Positions 5,485 to 12,374 of a DNA stretch of 12,374 bases are shown here, piece after piece. The notes below the pieces were generated by a model. It did not search any database. It worked only from the letters and a program-made list of their open reading frames with translations, and had not been told where the DNA came from. Source of the stretch: an uncultured Prevotellaceae bacterium (GTDB taxonomy: Bacteria; Bacteroidota; Bacteroidia; Bacteroidales; Bacteroidaceae); assembly GCA_945787625.1 (NCBI GenBank), contig CALZJL010000016.1:1-12374 (forward strand). The letters are read 5' to 3'. How positions within the stretch are numbered: position 1 is the stretch's first letter; the number at the start of each line of letters is the position of its first letter. The position numbers and the translations under genes were made by a program.

Positions 5485-8025
5485 ATGGAAGATCAAGAAA
5501 GAATCATCAAAGTGGACATTGAGTCTGAGATGAGAAAAAGCTACATCGACTACTCGATGAGTGTCATCGTGGCGCGTGCCTTGCCTGATGTGCGTGATGG
5601 CTTCAAGCCTGTGCATCGGCGTATTCTCTTCGGTATGGAGGGTTTGGGCAATACGCACAATAAGCCTTACAAGAAGAGTGCGCGTATCGTGGGTGAGGTG
5701 CTGGGTAAATATCACCCTCATGGCGATAGCTCGGTATATGGCGCGCTGGTGCGTATGGCTCAGGATTGGGCTATGCGTTATACTCTGATTGATGGTCAGG
5801 GCAACTTCGGATCTATTGATGGCGATGGGGCTGCTGCGATGCGTTATACGGAGGCGAGACTCAGTCTCATGGGTGAGGCTATGATGCAGGACCTGGACAA
5901 GGAGACTGTCGATATGACTAATAATTTTGACGATACGCTGACTGAGCCTACGGTGATGCCTACGCGTATTCCTAATCTCTTGGTCAACGGGGCTACGGGT
6001 ATCGCTGTGGGTATGGCTACGAATATTCCTACTCATAATCTTGGGGAGGTGATTGATGCTTGTGTGGCTTTCGTGGACAATCCTGAGATGGATAGTGTCG
6101 CCTTGATGGATTATGTCAAGGGGCCTGACTTCCCTACGGGGGCTTATATCATGGGCTTGCAGGGTATCAAGGATGCTTATGAGACGGGGCGCGGACGTAT
6201 CGTCATGCGTGCTAAGGCTGATATCGAGGCTGGTGATGCTCATGACAAGATTGTTATCACGGAGATTCCGTATGGCGTGAACAAGGCGCAGCTTATCGAG
6301 AGTATCGCTGATCTGGTCAAGGAAGGCAAACTTGATGGGGTGAGCAACGCTAATGATGAGTCTGACCGTGAGGGTATGCGTATCGTAGTCGATGTGAAGC
6401 GTGACGCTAATGCGCGTGTGGTCTTGAATAAGCTGTTCAAGATGACTCAGTTGCAGACGAGTTTTAGCGTGAATGCTATTGCTTTGGTCAAGGGGCGTCC
6501 TCGTTTGCTTACGTTGCGTGATTGTATTGCTAATTTTGTAGAGCATCGTCATGAGGTGGTGATCCGTCGTACTCAGTATGATAAGCGTAAGGCTGAGGAG
6601 CGTGCGCATATCTTGGAGGGGCTCATCATCGCGAGTGACAATATCGACGAGGTGGTGCATATCATCAGGGCGAGCAAGACGCCTGCTGAGGCTCAACTTA
6701 ATCTGGAGCAGCGTTTTGGCCTTGATGCTTTGCAGTCGAAGGCTATCGTCGATATGCGTCTGGCACAGCTGACGAATATGCGTCAGCTCGACCTTCATAA
6801 TGAGTATGATGACTTGCAGGCTAAGATTGCTTACTATAATGAGATTCTTACTAATGATGAACTTTGCCGCAAGGTCATCAAGGATGAGCTCATCGAGGTT
6901 AAGGAGCAGTTTGCTGATGAGCGCAAGACTCAGATTATGCCTAATGCGGAGGAGTTTAACGCGGAGGATTTTTATGCTGATGATGAGGTGGTAGTGACGA
7001 TTTCGCGCATGGGTTATATCAAGCGTACGCCTCTGGCTGAGTTCCGCGCTCAGGGACGTGGCGGTATTGGCTCGAAGGGTAGTGCTACGCGCGATAATGA
7101 TTTCATCGAGCATATCTATACGGGCACTATGCACAACACGATGATGTTCTTTACGAGTCGTGGACGTTGCTATTGGCTGAAGGTATATGATATTCCTGAG
7201 GGTACGAAGGCTACTAAGGGACGTGCTATCCAGAATATGCTCATGATCGAGCCTGGTGATACGATTCAGGCTTGCCTCTTGATTCGCAAACTGGGTGATG
7301 CTGAGTTCTGTAAGACTCATTATGTGGTGTTTGCTACGAAGCAGGGTATCATCAAGAAGACTTGTCTCAGCGAGTATAGCCGTCCGCGTACGAATGGTGT
7401 GAATGCTATCAACATACGTCCGGAGGATGAGGTCATAGCTGTCAATCTGACGAATGGTACGGACGAAATTGTGGTTGCAAATCGCAACGGGCGTGCTGTC
7501 CGCTTTAACGAGGACAATGTCAGGGCCATGGGACGTGTAAGTACTGGTGTGCAGAGCATTATTCTTGACGAGGATCCTCTCGATGAGGTCATCGGTATGG
7601 CTGTCATCAACGATCCTGAGCGTGAGAGTATCTTGGTAATGAGCGACAAGGGTTGGGGTAAGTATACTAATGTTGAGGCTTACCGCAAGACGTCGCGCCA
7701 TGCCAAGGGTGTCAAGGCTATGAATCTTACGGAGGATAGTTATCTCGTCACGTTACAGGTTGTGACGGAGGAGGACGACCTCATGATTATCAACAAGAGT
7801 GGTACTGCTATCAGAATACATGTCGAGGACATCAAGGAGACTAAGGGCAGGGCTACTCAGGGCACGAAGATTATCGAGCTTAAAAAGCGCAACGACAGCA
7901 TTTCGCATGTGTGTGTCGTGCCGCGTAGCGATGAAGATGAGGAGGTGACTCAGGATAATGCTGAGTCTACGGCTCAAGACAACGTTGAGTCTACGGCTCC
8001 TGAGAGTACTGATACCCAGGAATAA
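5485..8025 (+). CDS. gyrA: DNA gyrase subunit A
   Basis: Breakage-reunion subunit of the GyrA2GyrB2 complex, which introduces negative supercoils with ATP. Length is 846 residues, normal for the order. The catalytic tyrosine is Y121 in AAMRYTEARL. The quinolone region reads HPHGDSSVYGALVRMAQ: S82 matches E. coli S83, while G86 sits where E. coli has D87. The breakage-reunion, tower and coiled-coil parts occupy about 1-500, and the beta-pinwheel wrapping domain about 515-815. The GyrA box is QGRGGIG (523-529) instead of QRRGGKG. The tail is acidic and has an 8-residue tandem repeat, QDNAESTA then QDNVESTA (residues 823-838, bases 7951-7998). The ATG at 5485 gives the standard family N-terminus. 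Third positions mix G, C and T, intermediate between the flanking regions. Confidence 0.98.
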   Translation: MEDQERIIKVDIESEMRKSYIDYSMSVIVARALPDVRDGFKPVHRRILFGMEGLGNTHNKPYKKSARIVGEVLGKYHPHGDSSVYGALVRMAQDWAMRYTLIDGQGNFGSIDGDGAAAMRYTEARLSLMGEAMMQDLDKETVDMTNNFDDTLTEPTVMPTRIPNLLVNGATGIAVGMATNIPTHNLGEVIDACVAFVDNPEMDSVALMDYVKGPDFPTGAYIMGLQGIKDAYETGRGRIVMRAKADIEAGDAHDKIVITEIPYGVNKAQLIESIADLVKEGKLDGVSNANDESDREGMRIVVDVKRDANARVVLNKLFKMTQLQTSFSVNAIALVKGRPRLLTLRDCIANFVEHRHEVVIRRTQYDKRKAEERAHILEGLIIASDNIDEVVHIIRASKTPAEAQLNLEQRFGLDALQSKAIVDMRLAQLTNMRQLDLHNEYDDLQAKIAYYNEILTNDELCRKVIKDELIEVKEQFADERKTQIMPNAEEFNAEDFYADDEVVVTISRMGYIKRTPLAEFRAQGRGGIGSKGSATRDNDFIEHIYTGTMHNTMMFFTSRGRCYWLKVYDIPEGTKATKGRAIQNMLMIEPGDTIQACLLIRKLGDAEFCKTHYVVFATKQGIIKKTCLSEYSRPRTNGVNAINIRPEDEVIAVNLTNGTDEIVVANRNGRAVRFNEDNVRAMGRVSTGVQSIILDEDPLDEVIGMAVINDPERESILVMSDKGWGKYTNVEAYRKTSRHAKGVKAMNLTEDSYLVTLQVVTEEDDLMIINKSGTAIRIHVEDIKETKGRATQGTKIIELKKRNDSISHVCVVPRSDEDEEVTQDNAESTAQDNVESTAPESTDTQE

Positions 8026-8057
8026 TAATGGATTATAACCCTAATAAACAATATCCT

Positions 8058-9449
8058 ATGAAGAAATTTGCAATCACGTTGGCCTTAGTGCTCGGCACGG
8101 CCAGCATCATGGCTCAGTCTCCTGAAGACAAGGCAGCAGCTAAGGCTGCGGAAAAGGCTAAGAAAGAGGCCATCAAGCAGGCCAATGCAAGATTTAAGGA
8201 AGGAATCGGCGTAGGCGAAAAGATTCTGTTGCTCCAGAGTGAGATTCAGTTGGAGAAGAACAAGGCTGACAAGGCTGATGCTTCTATCATAGCGGCAAAA
8301 AGAGAGGAGATGCTAACTCTCTCTATGCAGTCTTACGACATAATCAATGAGGCTTTGCAGACGGGGCTGGTCGATGATGCCAAGAAGTTTGATGGTTATC
8401 GCCAGATGGAGATTGCCTGCTCACGCCTGCTCAACAATGAACTGGAGAACTACCAGTCAAAGCGTCCGGTTGACGTCGTTGCTATGGAGAAGGCTGTCAA
8501 CGGTGTATGCGATGCTTATCATGGCGAGATGACATACGGCAAGGAGACTAACCCTCAGCAAAAGAATATCATCGAGGCTGCCAGAGGCAACTTGCCTGAG
8601 TCTATGAAGTACTATGCCTATCTGTGTCAGTTCAGCCTCGATGCCAAGAATATCGAAGCTGCATGTCGGGCTATGGACGGCTACGTGGCGTTCCCTCAAA
8701 AGTATCCCGAGGTGGCTCAGCATGTACAGGTAGCTACTCCGCAGATCAAGGCCTCTCAGTTGGCTGCCATGATATTCTCCGCTGGCTTCGATGCCAAGAA
8801 CACGGAGATCTGCAATAAGTATGCTCCTCTCGCTCTGGACGGGGCAGACGAGAATACACGACAGTTTGTGCAATCGCGTAACGCGCAGCTCCTCAAGGAC
8901 CAGGGCAAGACAGACGAGTGGATGGCATACCTCAAGAGTGTGATAGCTGCCGAGCCTTCTGGCAGTATGGCTGAGCTTTTCATGCAGCAGATTATGGCGT
9001 ATCTCGACACTAAGAGCGCAGCTGAGATTGATGCCTTTACAGCTGAGATGATCAAACTCTATCCTGACAATCATACGGCCAACTATTGTCGCGGCTACTA
9101 TCTGGCATACAAGGCTGACCAGTTTGAGCAGGGAGCAGAATTATTCAAGAAGGCCTACGAGATCAAGCCCGACTATGTCGATGCGGTTTATAACTGCGGA
9201 TACTGTTATTACAAGAAGGCCATCAACAAGGCCAGCGAGGTGTCAGGCATGAAGCAGAAGACGCAGGCTGCTGTCAACAAGGCTGAGGCTGAGGTGAAAG
9301 ACCTTTTCCGTCAGGCCATGCCATACTTTGAGCGTCTCCGCGAGATGAGTCCCGATGATTCTGATCGCTGGGCAGGTCCTTTGAACACCATCTACAAGAA
9401 TATAGGTGAGAAGGAGAAGGCTCAGGAGATACAGGCCTATCTGCAGTAA
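8058..9449 (+). CDS. Secreted TPR protein, paralogue 1
   Basis: Predicted exported protein of 463 residues; function unknown. The ATG at 8058 gives MKKFAITLALVLGTASIMA with likely signal peptidase I cleavage after A19. An in-frame ATG at 8028 would add ten polar residues ahead of the signal peptide and is unlikely. A charged, helical lysine/alanine-rich stretch follows (about 23-40). The body is all-helical, with clear TPR-like helices at about 341-395, including GYYLAYKADQFEQGAELFKKA and VDAVYNCGYCYYKKA. The C-terminal signature is FERLREMSPDDSDRW (W438), then an IYKN and EKAQEI block. The same pattern is in the next protein, so the two are tandem paralogues. It starts 32 bases after gyrA with no visible promoter, so co-transcription with gyrA is likely. 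TPR surfaces usually bind proteins; a periplasmic location is inferred from the signal. Confidence 0.85.
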   Translation: MKKFAITLALVLGTASIMAQSPEDKAAAKAAEKAKKEAIKQANARFKEGIGVGEKILLLQSEIQLEKNKADKADASIIAAKREEMLTLSMQSYDIINEALQTGLVDDAKKFDGYRQMEIACSRLLNNELENYQSKRPVDVVAMEKAVNGVCDAYHGEMTYGKETNPQQKNIIEAARGNLPESMKYYAYLCQFSLDAKNIEAACRAMDGYVAFPQKYPEVAQHVQVATPQIKASQLAAMIFSAGFDAKNTEICNKYAPLALDGADENTRQFVQSRNAQLLKDQGKTDEWMAYLKSVIAAEPSGSMAELFMQQIMAYLDTKSAAEIDAFTAEMIKLYPDNHTANYCRGYYLAYKADQFEQGAELFKKAYEIKPDYVDAVYNCGYCYYKKAINKASEVSGMKQKTQAAVNKAEAEVKDLFRQAMPYFERLREMSPDDSDRWAGPLNTIYKNIGEKEKAQEIQAYLQ

Positions 9450-9479
9450 CACAATGCCTTACACCACAAAAGTTGATTG

Positions 9480-10634
9480 ATGAACAAACTATTTATAATA
9501 ATGTTGTCTTTCCTTTTTGTCCCAGTCATGGCTGGGGCAAAGAAGAAAGTAACGGTGAAAACCCGTTTCAAGGAGGCATACGCAGCCCTCAAGAGTTCGT
9601 CTGGTCAGGATGCTGCGGCGCGGACTCTGGCAGACAGTCTTGCGACTATGCCTCTCAGCCCGGCCCAGAAGGCCGAAGGGTACTATCTGTGTGCGCGTCT
9701 CATGGACAATGAGAATGCTACAATCAACACAAAAGCATACCTCAAGGAGGGTATAGATACGGCACGATTTTACCAGACCGTCTACAACATCTTTTCGTAC
9801 TCGATGGACTGCAACAAGGTCGATGCAAAGTCCAAATACGAGGGCAAGATAACATCGCTCCGAGCCAAGCACGGGCACAATCTGCTCTCAGGCGGATTGC
9901 GGCTCATGCAGCAGAAGAAATATGACGAAGCCTTCAAATATTTTGATCTCTATATCGACAGCGATGCCGGACGCGATGAGACCCGTATGGGCAAGGCTGC
10001 TTACTGGGCTACGTTTTGCGGTATTAATGAAAAGAATCCCCTCCATGTCCTCAAATACGTGCAGCAGGCCATAGAAGTCTCAGATGCTGACACACGAGGC
10101 AAGCTCGCCGAATGTCAGGCTCGTAGTCTGGTGGCACTCAACGATACCACACGATGGGTCACCATGCTCGAACGCGGAGTACATGACTATCCGGGCTCGT
10201 CCTACTTCTACAATCATCTCATAGACTGGTATATAAAACACAAACAATTCGAGCGCGGCATGACACTCACAGACTCGCTCATCTCGTATGAACAGGATCG
10301 GATTATATACTGGGAGAGCAAAAGCCTCATAGCCCTTGCCATGCACGACTATCAGCGATGCATAGAGTTGAGCGACGTGTGTCTCAAGCGCGATGCCGAC
10401 AATCTCAACGCCCTTTACAACAAGGGAGCAGCATACCTCGACATGGCGCTCAACGAGAAAGACAAGTCTCTGCGTACTCTCTACTATTCGCGTGCCCTCG
10501 ACCCTATGGAACGGCTTCGCCAGCTCCAGCCCGATGCCGTCACACGCTGGGGCAGCGCTTTGTATCGCATATACCTCAACCTCAATATGGGCGAGAAATT
10601 TGATGAAATTGACAAATTGCTGAGCAACTATTAA
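9480..10634 (+). CDS. Secreted TPR protein, paralogue 2
   Basis: Predicted exported protein of 384 residues; function unknown. The ATG at 9480 gives a signal peptide, MNKLFIIMLSFLFVPVMAGA, with cleavage near residue 18 or 20. The body has TPR-like helices such as LLSGGLRLMQQKKYDEAFKYF and ALAMHDYQRCIELSDVCLKR, and LNALYNKGAAYLDMALN. The C-terminus, with ERLRQLQPDAVTRW (W357) followed by IYLN and EKFDEI, matches the end of paralogue 1, and a W-x-x-x-L block before the last third (TTRWVTML against TDEWMAYL) also aligns. It starts 30 bases after paralogue 1 with no promoter between. Its TAA (10632-10634) overlaps the apparent ATT start of the kinase by one base. If 10632 were G, the reading frame would run three codons further (E-K-A) to TAA at 10641-10643. 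Confidence 0.85.
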   Translation: MNKLFIIMLSFLFVPVMAGAKKKVTVKTRFKEAYAALKSSSGQDAAARTLADSLATMPLSPAQKAEGYYLCARLMDNENATINTKAYLKEGIDTARFYQTVYNIFSYSMDCNKVDAKSKYEGKITSLRAKHGHNLLSGGLRLMQQKKYDEAFKYFDLYIDSDAGRDETRMGKAAYWATFCGINEKNPLHVLKYVQQAIEVSDADTRGKLAECQARSLVALNDTTRWVTMLERGVHDYPGSSYFYNHLIDWYIKHKQFERGMTLTDSLISYEQDRIIYWESKSLIALAMHDYQRCIELSDVCLKRDADNLNALYNKGAAYLDMALNEKDKSLRTLYYSRALDPMERLRQLQPDAVTRWGSALYRIYLNLNMGEKFDEIDKLLSNY

Positions 10635-12374
10635 AAGGCATAAATTCACATACACGATTTTGCTGGGTCTGCTCGCAGCATCATGTGCAGGCCCACAAGG
10701 TTCTGTGCCCGACGAGTTTAATCGTCGGGCATATGCTTTGCGCTATACCGACATAGACTCATCGCTCTATTATGCCCAGAAAGCACGCACGGCAGCACAT
10801 GACAATCCAAGCGCCGGCGCAGAGGCTCTCAACAATATAGCCTACGTCCTGTATCAGCGTATGGAGTACTCAAGAGCACTCTCATGCACAGACAGCGTCT
10901 ATCTCCTCACTAACAATCAGGTAGAGCTCATGTGTGCTGATGTCATGCGCATGAAGATATGCCAGCGCACGTGTGACCTACGCATGTTCTACCGCTCATG
11001 GCATAGTGCCGAGAGCAGGCTGAAGCGTATCGACGAACAGCTCAGACTACTCTCGACACACCTCCAAGAGCGAGTGCTCTACGCACGTACCGAGATGCAC
11101 ATCATAGCCAGTACCTACTATTATTATACAGGACAAGGCGTAGCTGCAGGAGCACAGATACAATCCATCAGCGACTTTATGCGAGCCCCCAGCGACACCA
11201 CGCAATGGCTCAGCTACCTATATATGATAGGGAGCGGAGGCATACTGCATGGAGATTCCACTCAAGTACATCTCGAAGAGTTTGACCATCTCACACGCGC
11301 GTGGGCTGTCAGCGAGAAGACCCGCAACTATTACTACGAAGCCAATACGCTTCAAGCCCTCGCCGTCATGCTCGAGACCCCACAGGACAGGGAGCTCATC
11401 AGCACTCACAAGGGAGGGAGCCTTGACTATATCATGGGCAGACATCTGCCATGGATGACAAGGCCCAGCCTCGACTCGCTCCCTATGGCGATGACACGCC
11501 ACTCCTTCGAAGTGTTCCGTCGCTATGGCGACATGTTTCAGATGGCAAATGTTCTGCGCACCAAGAGCGAACTCCTGTTTCACGAAGGGAGATACCGCGA
11601 AGCCCTTGCTCCAATCACCCACGCCCTAAGGATTGTAGAGTGGCAGCACAAGCTCGACACCCTCCGCTGTCCACTCTGGGAAGCCAGTATACACGAACGT
11701 CTCTCACTCACATACAGCGCACTTGGCGACAAAGCCCTCGCCGACCACCACCGCAACTCCTACCTCGACCTCATAGACTCCATGAGTCAAGACCTCGAAG
11801 AAGAGGTGCGAGCGTCAGAACTCCGAGTCTCCAACCAGCGTCTCTACATACAGCTTGCCATAATAGTCGTTATTGTCAGCATAGTGATATGCGCCCTCGT
11901 CTGGCTATCTTACAGAGTCAGACAGCGAGTCCTGCGTCAACGTCAAGACAGCGAGGAGCAGACACAATACCTACACGACACTATCCAAGCCAAAGCTATG
12001 CAGCTACACAACGAGCGCATTGGCAACATCGAACGTCGTGCCAAAGTCACACTTGCCGAGAGCATCGTGCCCCTCATACACCGTATGCTCAAGACCACAG
12101 ACACCACCTACGTATCCGAGCTGGCACAAGAGATACTACGCATCAACAATACCCTCACGCAATGGATACAGATACGCAGCGGTCACGTAGCCATGCACAT
12201 CACCACCTTCCCCCTGAGCGAAGTGCTCAACATCGTAGCCAAGAACCGTCCCACCTTTGAACGCGCAGGCATTACGCTTCACATCACCCCCACCGACGCC
12301 AGCGTCAAGGCCGACAAAGCCCTGACCCTCTTCATGATCAACACACTCTGCGACAACGCCCTCAAGTTCACCCC
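10630..12374 (+). CDS. Sensor histidine kinase-like lipoprotein, DUF5112/DUF5113 type, 3' partial, ATT start
   Basis: The frame is open from 10624 to the window end; from ATT at 10630 it gives 581 codons. The N-terminus (M)KRHKFTYTILLGLLAASC has a basic start, a hydrophobic core and a lipobox-like AASC (C19), matching how I recall homologues beginning with M-K-R. No ATG or GTG lies near: the first in-frame ATG, at 10861, would remove 77 residues and the signal. The periplasmic part (about 20-400) has TPR-like helices near 58-92 and 318-390. One membrane segment spans about 405-428 (IIVVIVSIVICALVWL), followed by a coiled coil. The expected H-box reads A476-E-S-I-V-P481, with Ala where the phosphoacceptor His should be; the nearest histidine is H484. 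The ATPase N-box is present (MINTLCDNALKFT, N576). G1, G2 and any partner regulator lie beyond the window. Codons favour third-position C and A. Membership of the sensor kinase family is well supported; activity is uncertain. Confidence 0.85.
   Translation, partial: MKRHKFTYTILLGLLAASCAGPQGSVPDEFNRRAYALRYTDIDSSLYYAQKARTAAHDNPSAGAEALNNIAYVLYQRMEYSRALSCTDSVYLLTNNQVELMCADVMRMKICQRTCDLRMFYRSWHSAESRLKRIDEQLRLLSTHLQERVLYARTEMHIIASTYYYYTGQGVAAGAQIQSISDFMRAPSDTTQWLSYLYMIGSGGILHGDSTQVHLEEFDHLTRAWAVSEKTRNYYYEANTLQALAVMLETPQDRELISTHKGGSLDYIMGRHLPWMTRPSLDSLPMAMTRHSFEVFRRYGDMFQMANVLRTKSELLFHEGRYREALAPITHALRIVEWQHKLDTLRCPLWEASIHERLSLTYSALGDKALADHHRNSYLDLIDSMSQDLEEEVRASELRVSNQRLYIQLAIIVVIVSIVICALVWLSYRVRQRVLRQRQDSEEQTQYLHDTIQAKAMQLHNERIGNIERRAKVTLAESIVPLIHRMLKTTDTTYVSELAQEILRINNTLTQWIQIRSGHVAMHITTFPLSEVLNIVAKNRPTFERAGITLHITPTDASVKADKALTLFMINTLCDNALKFT

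Noticed and set aside
5479..7701. Open frame of about 740 codons antisense to gyrA
   Set aside because: It is a shadow of gyrA caused by codon bias; it has no recognisable motif or promoter.
8028..8057. Earlier ATG for TPR paralogue 1, three bases after the gyrA stop
   Set aside because: It would put ten polar residues before an otherwise standard signal peptide; the ATG at 8058 is the better start.
9470..9515. Possible dif-like site near the skew crossover (ATTTATAATAATGTTGTC)
   Set aside because: It only loosely resembles the XerD arm, has no matching XerC arm, and lies within the signal peptide codons of a gene.
11451..12260. Open frame of about 269 codons in another plus frame
   Set aside because: It overlaps the kinase frame, which has a membrane segment and N-box; the product is low-complexity H, R, P, S and T, typical of C-rich shadow frames.

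Overview
The window reads as a chromosomal segment of a member of Bacteroidales, most likely Prevotellaceae or a close relative. The grounds are the promoters of the Bacteroidetes type (TTTG, 20 bases, TAnnTTTG), the lack of Shine-Dalgarno sites, the linkage of ileS, lspA and a DUF4296 lipoprotein, and a DUF5112/DUF5113-type sensor kinase. All eight genes are on the plus strand. I see no tRNA, rRNA, CRISPR array, insertion sequence or phage gene.

Layout. Bases 1-163 hold a hairpin-rich tandem repeat carrying two copies of one promoter pattern; the second copy is well placed to start ileS. Then comes a tight translationally coupled block: ileS (164-3553), lspA (3550-4182), a DUF4296 lipoprotein gene (4191-5171) and a 53-codon gene (5168-5329). 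A 155-base gap carries the gyrA promoter and an AT-rich hairpin. gyrA (5485-8025) is followed closely by two tandem paralogous genes for secreted TPR proteins (8058-9449 and 9480-10634), then by a lipoprotein-type sensor kinase gene (from 10630) that runs off the end. I found no promoter or terminator inside the gyrA block.

How the genes fit together. The first block joins a translation enzyme to the lipoprotein signal peptidase and a likely substrate. The second joins gyrase to three envelope or periplasmic proteins with TPR-like helices, ending in a transmembrane kinase, so a periplasmic sensing module may be co-transcribed with gyrA.

Main points for a second look: (1) the kinase has no ATG; the homologous start position is ATT, and one base change (G to T at 10632) would both remove an ATG and create the stop of the gene before it. 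(2) The kinase has alanine where the H-box histidine is expected. (3) IleRS has the swapped GXHH signature linked to mupirocin hyper-resistance. (4) Third-codon-position composition slides from G/T in ileS to C/A in the kinase although all genes point the same way, as at a replication terminus. (5) The ileS promoter region is a duplicated hairpin-promoter module.
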